A stretch of 64,000 bases of DNA from Phytoseiulus persimilis (GCA_037576195.1 CM075104.1:5772775-5836774); one strand, 5' to 3'. Shown: positions 11,641 to 25,435, counted from the stretch's first letter. Notes: generated from the sequence alone by a model not told the origin. Numbers and translations: made by a program.

Positions 11641-14600
11641 GATTCGGAGAAGCATGGTCAGATTGGTCCCGGAATCACCCCTCCAGAGTTGGAAAGTAAT
11701 GGCCAGATTGGCCTCGGAATCACCCCTCCAGAGTTGGAAAGTAATGGCCAGATTGATACCGGAATCACCACTCCAGAGTAGGAGAGTAATGGCCAGATCG
11801 CTCCCAGAATCACCCCTCCAGAGTTGGGAAGTAATGGCCAGATTGGCCTCGGAATCACCCCTCCAGAGTTGGAAAGTAATGGCAAGATTGGTACCGGAAT
11901 CACCCCTCCAGAGTTGGAAACTAATGGCCAGATTGATACCGGAATCACCCCTCCAGAGTTGGAAACCAATGGCCAGATTGGCACCGGAATCACCCCTCCA
12001 GAGTTGAAAACTAATGGCCAGATTGGTCTCGGAATCACCCCTCCAGAGTTGGAAACTAATGGCCAGATTGGCACCGGAATCACCCCTCCAGAGTTGGAAA
12101 CTAATGGCCAGATTGGTCTCGGAATCACCCCTCCAGAGTTGGAAACTAATGGCCAGATTGGTCTCGGAATCACTCTCCAGAGTTGGAAACTCATGGCCAG
12201 ATTGGTCCCGGAATCACCCCTCCAGAGTTGGAAAGTAATGGCCAGATAGGTTCCGGAATCACCCCTCCAGAGTTGGAAAGTAATGGCCAGATTGGCCTCG
12301 GAATCACCCCTCCAGAGTTGGAAAGTAATGGCCAGATTGATACCGGAATCACCCCTCCAGAGTAGGAGAGTAATGGCCAGATCGCTCCCAGAATCACCCC
12401 TCCAGAGTTGGGAAGTAATGGCCAGATTGGCCTCGGAATCACCCCTCCAGAGTTGGAAAGTAATGGCAAGATTGGTACCGGAATCACCCCTCCAGAGTTG
12501 GAAACTAATGGCCAGATTGATACCGGAATCACCCCTCCAGAGTTGAAAATCAATGGCCAGATTGGTCTCGGAATCACCCCTCCAGAGTTGGAAACTAATG
12601 GCCAGATTGGCACCGGAATCACCCCTCCAGAGTTGGAAACTAATGGCCAGATTGGTCTCGGAATCACCCCTCCAGAGTTGGAAACTCATGGCCAGATTGG
12701 TCCCGGAATCACCCCTCCAGAGTTGGGAAGTAATGGCCAGATAGGTTCCGGAATCACCCCTTCAGAGTTGGAAAGTAATGGTCAGAGTGGTCCCGGAATC
12801 ACCCCTCCAGAGTTGGAAAGTAATGGCCAGATTGGCCTCGGAATCACCCCTCCAGAGTTGGAAAGTAATGGCCAGATTGATACCGGAATCACCCCTCCAG
12901 AGTAGGAGAGTAATGGCCAGATCGCTCCCAGAATCACCCCTCCAGAGTTGGGAAGTAATGGCCAGATTGGCCTCGGAATCACCCCTCCAGAGTTGGAAAG
13001 TAATGGCAAGATTGGTACCGGAATCACCCCTCCAGAATTGGAAACTAATGGCCAGATTGATACCGGAATCACCCCTCCAGAGTTGAAAACTAATGGCCAG
13101 ATTGGTCTCGGAATCACCCCTCCAGAGTTGGAAACTAATGGCCAGATTGGCACCGGAATCACCCCTCCAGAGTTGGAAACTAATGGCCAGATTGGTCTCG
13201 GAATCACCCCTCCAGAGTTGGAAACTCATGGCCAGATTGGTCCCGGAATCACCCCTCCAGAGTTGGAAAGTAATGGCCAGATAGGTTCCGGAATCACCCC
13301 TTCAGAGTTGGAAAGTAATGGTCAGAGTGGTCCCGGAATCACCCCTCCAGAGTTGGGAAGTAATGGCCAGATTGGCCTCGGAATCACCCCTCCAGAGTTG
13401 GAAAGTAATGGCCAGATTGATACCGGAATCACCCCTCCAGAGTTGGAAACCAATGGCCAGATTGGCACCGGAATCACCCCTCCAGAGTTGAAAACTAATG
13501 GCCAGATTGGTCTCGGAATCACCCCTCCAGAGTTGGAAACTAATGGCCAGATTGGCACCGGAATCACCCCTCCAGAGTTGGAAACTAATGGCCAGATTGG
13601 TCTCGGAATCACCCCTCCAGAGTTGGAAACTCATGGCCAGATTGGTCCCGGAATCACCCCTCCAGAGTTGGAAAGTAATGGCCAGATAGGTTCCGGAATC
13701 ACCCCTTCAGAGTTGGAAAGTAATGGTCAGAGTGGTCCCGGAATCACCCCTCCAGAGTTGGAAAGTAATGGCCAGATTGGCCTCGGAATCACCCCTCCAG
13801 AGTTGGAAAGTAATGGCCAGATTGATACCGGAATCACCCCTCCAGAGTAGGAGAGTAATGGCCAGATCGCTCCCAGAATCACCCCTCCAGAGTTGGGAAG
13901 TAATGGCCAGATTGGCCTCGGAATCACCCCTCCAGAGTTGGAAAGTAATGGCCAGATTGATACCGGAATCACCCCTCCAGAGTAGGAGAGTAATGGCCAG
14001 ATCGCTCCCAGAATCACCCCTCCAGAGTTGGGAAGTAATGGCCAGATTGGCCTCGGAATCACCCCTCCAGAGTTGGAAAGTAATGGCAAGATTGGTACCG
14101 GAATCACCCCTCCAGAGTTGGAAACTAATGGCCAGATTGATACCGGAATCACCCCTCCAGAGTTGAAAACTAATGGCCAGATTGGTCTCGGAATCACCCC
14201 TCCAGAGTTGGAAACTCATGGCCAGATTGGTCCCGGAATCACCCCTCCAGAGTTGGAAAGTAATGGCCAGATAGGTTCCGGAATCACCCCTTCAGAGTTG
14301 GAAAGTAATGGTCAGAGTGGTCCCGGAATCACCCCTCCAGAGTTGGAAAGTAATGGCCAGATTGGCCTCGGAATCACCCCTCCAGAGTTGGAAAGTAATG
14401 GCCAGATTGATACCGGAATCACCCCTCCAGAGTAGGAGAGTAATGGCCAGATCGCTCCCAGAATCACCCCTCCAGAGTTGGGAAGTAATGGCCAGATTGG
14501 CCTCGGAATCACCCCTCCAGAGTTGGAAAGTAATGGCAAGATTGGTACCGGAATCACCCCTCCAGAGTTGGAAACTAATGGCCAGATTGATACCGGAATC

Positions 14601-17600
14601 ACCCCTCCAGAGTTGAAAACTAATGGCCAGATTGGTCTCGGAATCACCCCTCCAGAGTTGGAAACTAATGGCCAGATTGGCACCGGAATCACCCCTCCAG
14701 AGTTGGAAACTAATGGCCAGATTGGTCTCGGAATCACCCCTCCAGAGTTGGAAACTCATGGCCAGATTGGTCCCGGAATCACCCCTCCAGAGTTGGAAAG
14801 TAATGGCCAGATAGGTTCCGGAATCACCCCTTCAGAGTTGGAAAGTAATGGTCAGAGTGGTCCCGGAATCACCCCTCCAGAGTTGGAAAGTAATGGCCAG
14901 ATTGGCCTCGGAATCACCCCTCCAGAGTTGGAAAGTAATGGCCAGATTGATACCGGAATCACCCCTCCAGAGTAGGAGAGTAATGGCCAGATCGCTCCCA
15001 GAATCACCCCTCCAGAGTTGGGAAGTAATGGCCAGATTGGCCTCGGAATCACCCCTCCAGAGTTGGAAAGTAATGGCAAGATTGGTACCGGAATCACCCC
15101 TCCAGAGTTGGAAACTAATGGCCAGATTGGCACCGGAATCACCCCTCCAGAGTTGAAAACTAATGGCCAGATTGGTCTCGGAATCACCCCTCCAGAGTTG
15201 GAAACTAATGGCCAGATTGGCAGCGGAATCACCCCTCCAGAGTTGGAAAGTAATGGCCAGATCGCTCCCAGAATCACCCCTCCAGAGTTGGAAAGTAATG
15301 GCCAGATTGATACCGGAATCACCCCTCCAGAGTAGGAGAGTAATGGCCAGATCGCTCCCAGAATCACCCCTTCAGAGTTGGAAAGTAATGGTCAGATTGG
15401 TCTCGGAATCACCCCTCCAGAGTTGGAAAGTAATGGTCAGATTGGTCTCGGAATCACCCCTCCAGAGTTGAAAACTAATGGCCAGATTGGTCTCGGAATC
15501 ACCCCTCCAGAGTTGGAAACTAATGGCCAGATAGGTTCCGGAATCACCCCTTCAGAGTTGGAAAGTAATGGTCAGATTGGTCTCGGAATCACCCCTCCAG
15601 AGTTGGAAACTAATGGCCAGATTGGTCTCGGAATCACCCCTCCAGAGTTGGAAACTAATGGCCAGATTGGCACCGGAATCACCCCTCCAGAGTAGGAGAG
15701 TAATGGCCAGATCGCTCCCAGAATCACCCCTCCAGAGTTGGGAAGTAATGGCCAGATTGGCCTCGGAATCACCCCTTCAGAGTTGGAAAGTAATGGTCAG
15801 ATTGGTCTCGGAATCACCCCTCCAGAGTTGGAAAGTAATGGTCAGATTGGTCTCGGAATCACCCCTCCAGAGTTGGAAAGTAATGGCCAGATAGGTTCCG
15901 GAATCACCCCTTCAGAGTTGGAAAGTAATGGTCAGATTGGTCTCGGAATCACCCCTCCAGAGTTGGAAACTAATGGCCAGATTGGTCTCGGAATCACCCC
16001 TCCAGAGTTGGAAACTAATGGCCAGATTGGCACCGGAATCACCCCTCCAGAGTAGGAGAGTAATGGCCAGATCGCTCCCAGAATCACCCCTCCAGAGTTG
16101 GGAAGTAATGGCCAGATTGGCCTCGGAATCACCCCTTCAGAGTTGGAAAGTAATGGTCAGATTGGTCTCGGAATCACCCCTCCAGAGTTGGAAAGTAATG
16201 GTCAGATTGGTCTCGGAATCACCCCTCCAGAGTTGAAAACTAATGGCCAGATTGGTCTCGGAATCACCCCTCCAGAGTTGGAAAGTAATGGCCAGATAGG
16301 TTCCGGAATCACCCCTTCAGAGTTGGAAAGTAATGGTCAGATTGGTCTCGGAATCACCCCTCCAGAGTTGGAAACTAATGGCCAGATTGGTCTCGGAATC
16401 ACCCCTCCAGAGTTGGAAACTAATGGTCAGATTGGTCTCGGAATCACCCCTTCAGAGTTGGAAAGTAATGGTCAGATTGGTCTCGGAATCACCCCTCCAG
16501 AGTTGGGAAGTAATGGCCAGATTGGCCCCGGAATCACCCCTTCAGAGTTGGAAAGTAATGGTCAGATTGGTCTCGGAATCACCCCTTCAGAGTTGGAAAG
16601 TAATGGTCAGATTGGTCTCGGAATCACCCTTCCAGAGTTGGAAAGTAATGGTCAGATTGGTCCCGGAATCACCCCTCCAGAGTTGGGAAGTAATGGTCAG
16701 ATTGGTCTCGGAATCACCCCTCCAGAGTTGGAAAGTAATGGTCAGATTGGTCTCGGAATCACCCCTCCAGAGTTGGGAAGTAATGGCCAGATTGGCCTCG
16801 GAATCACCCCTTCAGAGTTGGAAAGTAATGGTCAGATTGGTCTCGGAATCACCCCTTCAGAGTTGGAAAGTAATGGTCAGATTGGTCTCGGAATCACCCC
16901 TTCAGAGTTGGGAAGTAATGGTCAGATTGGTCTCGGAATCACCCCTTCAGAGTTGGAAACTAATGGCCAGATTGGTCTCGGAATCACCCCTCCAGAGTTG
17001 GAAACTAATGGTCAGATTGGTCTCGGAATCACCCCTTCAGAGTTGGAAACTAATGGTCAGATTGGTCTCGGAATCACCCCTTCAGAGTTGGAAAGTAATG
17101 GTCAGATTGGTCTCGGAATCACCCCTCCAGAGTTGGGAAGTAATGGCCAGATTGGCCTCGGAATCACCCCTTCAGAGTTGGAAAGTAATGGTCAGATTGG
17201 TCTCGGAATCACCCCTTCAGAGTTGGGAAGTAATGGCCAGATTGGCCTCGGAATCACCCCTCCAGAGTTGGAAAGTAATGGCCAGATTGATACCGGAATC
17301 ACCCCTCCAGAGTAGGAGAGTAATGGCCAGATCGCTCCCAGAATCACCCCTCCAGAGTTGGGAAGTAATGGCCAGATTGGCCTCGGAATCACCCCTCCAG
17401 AGTTGGAAAGTAATGGCAAGATTGGTACCGGAATCACCCCTCCAGAGTTGGAAACTAATGGCCAGATTGGTCTCGGAATCACCCCTCCAGAGTTGGAAAC
17501 TAATGGCCAGATTGGCACCGGAATCACCCCTCCAGAGTTGGAAACTAATGGCCAGATTGGTCTCGGAATCACCCCTCCAGAGTTGGAAACTCATGGCCAG

Positions 17601-20600
17601 ATTGGTCCCGGAATCACCCCTCCAGAGTTGGAAAGTAATGGCCAGATAGGTTCCGGAATCACCCCTTCAGAGTTGGAAAGTAATGGTCAGAGTGGTCCCG
17701 GAATCACCCCTCCAGAGTTGGAAAGTAATGGCCAGATTGGCCTCGGAATCACCCCTCCAGAGTTGGAAAGTAATGGCCAGATTGATACCGGAATCACCCC
17801 TCCAGAGTAGGAGAGTAATGGCCAGATCGCTCCCAGAATCACCCCTCCAGAGTTGGGAAGTAATGGCCAGATTGGCCTCGGAATCACCCCTCCAGAGTTG
17901 GAAAGTAATGGCAAGATTGGTACCGGAATCACCCCTCCAGAGTTGGAAACTAATGGCCAGATTGGCACCGGAATCACCCCTCCAGAGTTGAAAACTAATG
18001 GCCAGATTGGTCTCGGAATCACCCCTCCAGAGTTGGAAACTAATGGCCAGATTGGCACCGGAATCACCCCTCCAGAGTTGGAAACTAATGGCCAGATTGG
18101 TCTCGGAATCACCCCTCCAGAGTTGGAAACTCATGGCCAGATTGGTCCCGGAATCACCCCTCCAGAGTTGGAAAGTAATGGCCAGATAGGTTCCGGAATC
18201 ACCCCTTCAGAGTTGGAAAGTAATGGTCAGATTGGTCTCGGAATCACCCCTCCAGAGTTGGAAACTAATGGCCAGATTGGTCTCGGAATCACCCCTCCAG
18301 AGTTGGAAACTAATGGCCAGATTGGCAGCGGAATCACCCCTCCAGAGTTGGAAAGTAATGGCCAGATCGCTCCCAGAATCACCCCTCCAGAGTTGGAAAG
18401 TAATGGCCAGATTGATACCGGAATCACCCCTCCAGAGTAGGAGAGTAATGGCCAGATCGCTCCCAGAATCACCCCTTCAGAGTTGGAAAGTAATGGTCAG
18501 ATTGGTCTCGGAATCACCCCTCCAGAGTTGGAAAGTAATGGTCAGATTGGTCTCGGAATCACCCCTCCAGAGTTGAAAACTAATGGCCAGATTGGTCTCG
18601 GAATCACCCCTCCAGAGTTGGAAACTAATGGCCAGATAGGTTCCGGAATCACCCCTTCAGAGTTGGAAAGTAATGGTCAGATTGGTCTCGGAATCACCCC
18701 TCCAGAGTTGGAAACTAATGGCCAGATTGGTCTCGGAATCACCCCTCCAGAGTTGGAAACTAATGGCCAGATTGGCACCGGAATCACCCCTCCAGAGTAG
18801 GAGAGTAATGGCCAGATCGCTCCCAGAATCACCCCTCCAGAGTTGGGAAGTAATGGCCAGATTGGCCTCGGAATCACCCCTTCAGAGTTGGAAAGTAATG
18901 GTCAGATTGGTCTCGGAATCACCCCTCCAGAGTTGGAAAGTAATGGTCAGATTGGTCTCGGAATCACCCCTCCAGAGTTGGAAAGTAATGGCCAGATAGG
19001 TTCCGGAATCACCCCTTCAGAGTTGGAAAGTAATGGTCAGATTGGTCTCGGAATCACCCCTCCAGAGTTGGAAACTAATGGCCAGATTGGTCTCGGAATC
19101 ACCCCTCCAGAGTTGGAAACTAATGGCCAGATTGGCACCGGAATCACCCCTCCAGAGTAGGAGAGTAATGGCCAGATCGCTCCCAGAATCACCCCTCCAG
19201 AGTTGGGAAGTAATGGCCAGATTGGCCTCGGAATCACCCCTTCAGAGTTGGAAAGTAATGGTCAGATTGGTCTCGGAATCACCCCTCCAGAGTTGGAAAG
19301 TAATGGTCAGATTGGTCTCGGAATCACCCCTCCAGAGTTGAAAACTAATGGCCAGATTGGTCTCGGAATCACCCCTCCAGAGTTGGAAAGTAATGGCCAG
19401 ATAGGTTCCGGAATCACCCCTTCAGAGTTGGAAAGTAATGGTCAGATTGGTCTCGGAATCACCCCTCCAGAGTTGGAAACTAATGGCCAGATTGGTCTCG
19501 GAATCACCCCTCCAGAGTTGGAAACTAATGGTCAGATTGGTCTCGGAATCACCCCTTCAGAGTTGGAAAGTAATGGTCAGATTGGTCTCGGAATCACCCC
19601 TCCAGAGTTGGGAAGTAATGGCCAGATTGGCCCCGGAATCACCCCTTCAGAGTTGGAAAGTAATGGTCAGATTGGTCTCGGAATCACCCCTTCAGAGTTG
19701 GAAAGTAATGGTCAGATTGGTCTCGGAATCACCCTTCCAGAGTTGGAAAGTAATGGTCAGATTGGTCCCGGAATCACCCCTCCAGAGTTGGGAAGTAATG
19801 GTCAGATTGGTCTCGGAATCACCCCTCCAGAGTTGGAAAGTAATGGTCAGATTGGTCTCGGAATCACCCCTCCAGAGTTGGGAAGTAATGGCCAGATTGG
19901 CCTCGGAATCACCCCTTCAGAGTTGGAAAGTAATGGTCAGATTGGTCTCGGAATCACCCCTTCAGAGTTGGAAAGTAATGGTCAGATTGGTCTCGGAATC
20001 ACCCCTTCAGAGTTGGGAAGTAATGGTCAGATTGGTCTCGGAATCACCCCTTCAGAGTTGGAAACTAATGGCCAGATTGGTCTCGGAATCACCCCTCCAG
20101 AGTTGGAAACTAATGGTCAGATTGGTCTCGGAATCACCCCTTCAGAGTTGGAAACTAATGGTCAGATTGGTCTCGGAATCACCCCTTCAGAGTTGGAAAG
20201 TAATGGTCAGATTGGTCTCGGAATCACCCCTCCAGAGTTGGGAAGTAATGGCCAGATTGGCCTCGGAATCACCCCTTCAGAGTTGGAAAGTAATGGTCAG
20301 ATTGGTCTCGGAATCACCCCTTCAGAGTTGGAAAGTAATGGTCAGATTGGTCTCGGAATCACCCCTTCAGAGTTGGAAAGTAATGGTCAGATTGGTCTCG
20401 GAATCACCCCTCCAGAGTTGGGAAGTAATGGCCTGATTGGCCTCGGAATCACCCCTTCAGAGTTGGAAAGTAATGGTCAGATTGGTCTCGGAATCACCCC
20501 TTCAGAGTTGGAAACTAATGGTCAGATTGGTCTCGGAATCACCCCTTCAGAGTTGGAAACTAATGGTCAGATTGGTCTCGGAATCACCCCTCCAGAGTTG

Positions 20601-23600
20601 GGAAGTAATGGCCAGATTGGCCTCGGAATCACCCCTTCAGAGTTGGAAAGTAATGGTCAGATTGGTCTCGGAATCACCCCTTCAGAGTTGGGAAGTAATG
20701 GTCAGATTGGTCTCGGAATCACCCCTTCAGAGTTGGGAAGTAATGGCCCGATTGGCCTCGGAATCACCCCTTCAGAGTTGGAAAGTAATGGTCAGATTGG
20801 TCTCGGAATCACCCCTTCAGAGTTGGAAACTAATGGTCAGATTGGTCTCGGAATCACCCCTTCAGAGTTGGGAAGTAATGGTCAGATTGGTCTCGGAATC
20901 ACCCCTCCAGAGTTGGAAACTAATGGTCAGATTGGTCTCGGAATCACCCCTCCAGAGTTGGGAAGTAATGGCCAGATTGGCCTCGGAATCACCCCTTCAG
21001 AGTTGGAAAGTAATGGTCAGATTGGTCTCGGAATCACCCCTTCAGAGTTGGGAAGTAATGGCCAGATTGGCCTCGGAATCACCCCTTCAGAGTTGGAAAG
21101 TAATGGTCAGATTGGTCTCGGAATCACCCCTCCGGAGTTGGGAAGTAATGGTCAGATTGGTCTCGGAATCACCCCTCCAGAGTTGGAAACTAATGGTCAG
21201 ATTGGTCTCGGAATCACCCCTCCAGAGTTGGGAAGTAATGGCCAGATTGGCCTCGGAATCACCCCTTCAGAGTTGGAAAGTAATGGTCAGATTGGTCTCG
21301 GAATCACCCCTCCAGAGTTGGGAAGTAATGGCCAGATTGGCCTCGGAATCACCCCTTCAGAGTTGGAAAGTAATGGTCAGATTGGTCTCGGAATCACCCC
21401 TTCAGAGTTGGAAAGTAATGGTCAGATTGGTCTCGGAATCACCCCTCCAGAGTTGGAAAGTAATGGTCAGATTGGTCCCGGAATCACCCCTCCAGAGTTG
21501 GGAAGTAATGGTCAGATTGGTCTCGGAATCACCCCTTCAGAGTTGGAAAGTAATGGTCAGATTGGCCTCGGAATCACCCCTTCAGAGTTGGAAAGTAATG
21601 GTCAGATTGGTCTCGGAATCACCCCTTCAGAGCTGGAAAGTAATGGTCAGATTGGTCTCGGAATCACCCCTCCAGAGTTGGAAAGTAATGGTCAGATTGG
21701 TTCCGGAATCACCCCTTCAGAGTTGGAAAGTAATGGTCAGATTGGTCTCGGAATCACCCCTCCAGAGTTGGAAACTAATGGCCAGATTGGTCTCGGAATC
21801 ACCCCTCCAGAGTTGGAAACTAATGGTCAGATTGGTCTCGGAATCACCCCTTCAGAGTTGGAAAGTAATGGTCAGATTGGTCTCGGAATCACCCCTTCAG
21901 AGTTGGGAAGTAATGGCCAGATTGGCCTCGGAATCACCCCTTCAGAGTTGGAAAGTAATGGTCAGATTGGTCTCGGAATCACCCCTTCAGAGTTGGAAAG
22001 TAATGGTCAGATTGGTCTCGGAATCACCCCTCCAGAGTTGGAAAGTAATGGTCAGATTGGTCCCGGAATCACCCCTCCAGAGTTGGAAAGTAATGGCCAG
22101 ATAGGTTCCGGAATCACCCCTTCAGAGTTGGAAAGTAATGGTCAGATTGGTCTCGGAATCACCCCTCCAGAGTTGGAAACTAATGGCCAGATTGGTCTCG
22201 GAATCACCCCTCCAGAGTTGGAAACTAATGGCCAGATTGGCACCGGAATCACCCCTCCAGAGTAGGAGAGTAATGGCCAGATCGCTCCCAGAATCACCCC
22301 TCCAGAGTTGGGAAGTAATGGCCAGATTGGCCTCGGAATCACCCCTCCAGAGTTGGAAAGTAATGGCCAGATTGGCACCGGAATCACCCCTCCAGAGTTG
22401 GAAACTAATGGCCAGATTGGTCTCGGAATCACCCCTCCAGAGTTGGAAACTCATGGCCAGATTGGTCCCGGAATCACCCCTCCAGAGTTGGAAAGTAATG
22501 GCCAGATAGGTTCCGGAATCACCCCTTCAGAGTTGGAAAGTAATGGTCAGAGTGGTCCCGGAATCACCCCTCCAGAGTTGGAAAGTAATGGCCAGATAGG
22601 TTCCGGAATCACCCCTTCAGAGTTGGAAAGTAATGGTCAGAGTGGTCCCGGAATCACCCCTCCAGAGTTGGAAAGTAATGGCCAGATTGGCCTCGGAATC
22701 ACCCCTCCAGAGTTGGAAAGTAATGGCCAGATTGATACCGGAATCACCCCTCCAGAGTAGGAGAGTAATGGCCAGATCGCTCCCAGAATCACCCCTCCAG
22801 AGTTGGGAAGTAATGGCCAGATTGGCCTCGGAATCACCCCTCCAGAGTTGGAAAGTAATGGCAAGATTGGTACCGGAATCACCCCTCCAGAGTTGGAAAC
22901 TAATGGCCAGATTGGCACCGGAATCACCCCTCCAGAGTTGAAAACTAATGGCCAGATTGGTCTCGGAATCACCCCTCCAGAGTTGGAAACTAATGGCCAG
23001 ATTGGCACCGGAATCACCCCTCCAGAGTTGGAAACTAATGGCCAGATTGGTCTCGGAATCACCCCTCCAGAGTTGGAAACTCATGGCCAGATTGGTCCCG
23101 GAATCACCCCTCCAGAGTTGGAAAGTAATGGCCAGATAGGTTCCGGAATCACCCCTTCAGAGTTGGAAAGTAATGGTCAGATTGGTCTCGGAATCACCCC
23201 TCCAGAGTTGGAAACTAATGGCCAGATTGGTCTCGGAATCACCCCTCCAGAGTTGGAAACTAATGGCCAGATTGGTCTCGGAATCACCCCTCCAGAGTTG
23301 GAAAGTAATGGCCAGATTGGTCTCGGAATCACCCCTCCAGAGTTGGAAAGTGATGGCCAGATTGGTCTCGGAATCACCCCTTCAGAGCTGGAAAGTAATG
23401 GTCAGATTGGTCTCGGAATCACCCCTCCAGAGTTGGAAAGTAATGGTCAGATTGGTTCCGGAATCACCCCTTCAGAGTTGGAAAGTAATGGTCAGATTGG
23501 TCTCGGAATCACCCCTCCAGAGTTGGAAACTAATGGCCAGATTGGTCTCGGAATCACCCCTCCAGAGTTGGAAACTAATGGTCAGATTGGTCTCGGAATC

Positions 23601-25208
23601 ACCCCTTCAGAGTTGGAAAGTAATGGTCAGATTGGTCTCGGAATCACCCCTTCAGAGTTGGGAAGTAATGGCCAGATTGGCCTCGGAATCACCCCTTCAG
23701 AGTTGGAAAGTAATGGTCAGATTGGTCTCGGAATCACCCCTTCAGAGTTGGAAAGTAATGGTCAGATTGGTCTCGGAATCACCCCTCCAGAGTTGGAAAG
23801 TAATGGTCAGATTGGTCCCGGAATCACCCCTCCAGAGTTGGAAAGTAATGGCCAGATAGGTTCCGGAATCACCCCTTCAGAGTTGGAAAGTAATGGTCAG
23901 ATTGGTCTCGGAATCACCCCTCCAGAGTTGGAAACTAATGGCCAGATTGGTCTCGGAATCACCCCTCCAGAGTTGGAAACTAATGGCCAGATTGGCACCG
24001 GAATCACCCCTCCAGAGTAGGAGAGTAATGGCCAGATCGCTCCCAGAATCACCCCTCCAGAGTTGGGAAGTAATGGCCAGATTGGCCTCGGAATCACCCC
24101 TCCAGAGTTGGAAAGTAATGGCCAGATTGGCACCGGAATCACCCCTCCAGAGTTGGAAACTAATGGCCAGATTGGTCTCGGAATCACCCCTCCAGAGTTG
24201 GAAACTCATGGCCAGATTGGTCCCGGAATCACCCCTCCAGAGTTGGAAAGTAATGGCCAGATAGGTTCCGGAATCACCCCTTCAGAGTTGGAAAGTAATG
24301 GTCAGAGTGGTCCCGGAATCACCCCTCCAGAGTTGGAAAGTAATGGCCAGATAGGTTCCGGAATCACCCCTTCAGAGTTGGAAAGTAATGGTCAGAGTGG
24401 TCCCGGAATCACCCCTCCAGAGTTGGAAAGTAATGGCCAGATTGGCCTCGGAATCACCCCTCCAGAGTTGGAAAGTAATGGCCAGATTGATACCGGAATC
24501 ACCCCTCCAGAGTAGGAGAGTAATGGCCAGATCGCTCCCAGAATCACCCCTCCAGAGTTGGGAAGTAATGGCCAGATTGGCCTCGGAATCACCCCTCCAG
24601 AGTTGGAAAGTAATGGCAAGATTGGTACCGGAATCACCCCTCCAGAGTTGGAAACTAATGGCCAGATTGGCACCGGAATCACCCCTCCAGAGTTGAAAAC
24701 TAATGGCCAGATTGGTCTCGGAATCACCCCTCCAGAGTTGGAAACTAATGGCCAGATTGGCACCGGAATCACCCCTCCAGAGTTGGAAACTAATGGCCAG
24801 ATTGGTCTCGGAATCACCCCTCCAGAGTTGGAAACTCATGGCCAGATTGGTCCCGGAATCACCCCTCCAGAGTTGGAAAGTAATGGCCAGATAGGTTCCG
24901 GAATCACCCCTTCAGAGTTGGAAAGTAATGGTCAGATTGGTCTCGGAATCACCCCTCCAGAGTTGGAAACTAATGGCCAGATTGGTCTCGGAATCACCCC
25001 TCCAGAGTTGGAAACTAATGGCCAGATTGGTCTCGGAATCACCCCTCCAGAGTTGGAAAGTAATGGCCAGATTGGTCTCGGAATCACCCCTCCAGAGTTG
25101 GAAAGTGATGGCCAGATTGGTCTCGGAATCACCCCCCCAGAGTTGGAAAGAAATGCTCAGATTGGTCCCGGAATCACCCCTCCAGAGTTGAAAAGTAATG
25201 CTCAGATC
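11605..25208. repeat. 45-bp minisatellite array, about 300 units
   Basis: Head-to-tail units of 45 bp, consensus core CCAGAGTTGGAAAGTAATGG followed by CCAGATTGG, a variable dinucleotide site and CGGAATCACCCCT. From about 12180 to 25190 the spacing stays at exactly 45 bp: 12241 and 24841 are in the same register, 280 units apart. The only slip I found is one base missing near 12174. Because 45 is a multiple of three, all frames stay open over long stretches, giving 15-residue repeats; these are products of the repeat, not genes. A marker unit with TAG (GAGTAGGAGAG) recurs about every 9-13 units early in the array, giving higher-order structure. Blocks of about 2 kb repeat at offset 3,105 bp and about 1.7 kb at offset 1,755 bp. 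Confidence 0.97.
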
Positions 25209-25435
25209 GGTCTCGAGACCAATCTGGCCATTACTTTCCAACTCTGGAGGGGTGATTCCGAGACCGATCTGAGCATTACTTCCCAACTCTGGAGGGGTGA
25301 TTCCGAGACCAATCTGACCATATTTTTCAAAATCAGAATGCTGAACCAGTGAAGGGAGAGAAAAGTGCCTCGATGGCAGGGAGGGCCGTCCAACCGCGCG
25401 CAGCGCGGCCGACTCCAGTCGGCCGAAGGCCGTCT
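25209..25435 (-). repeat. Array turn-around palindrome and right inverted flank
   Basis: At 25209-25220 lies the perfect palindrome GGTCTCGAGACC. Left of it the units run forward; right of it about 2.5 units run in reverse to about 25320, so the junction forms a long imperfect hairpin of roughly 100 bp per arm. From 25290 to 25433 follows the inverted partner of the left flank at 11415-11640, ending in the GC-rich hairpin. Orientation switching at the border is typical of foldback-type elements; that reading is inference. Confidence 0.8.

Noticed and set aside
11605-25208. Dozens of long open frames inside the 45-bp array, up to 1,020 codons
   Set aside because: They arise because 45 is a multiple of three and the unit lacks stops in most frames. 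Several frames on both strands are open at once, there is no non-repeat domain, and starts are arbitrary.
11605-25208. CRISPR-like array
   Set aside because: The whole 45-bp unit repeats with no unique spacers, and the context is eukaryotic.
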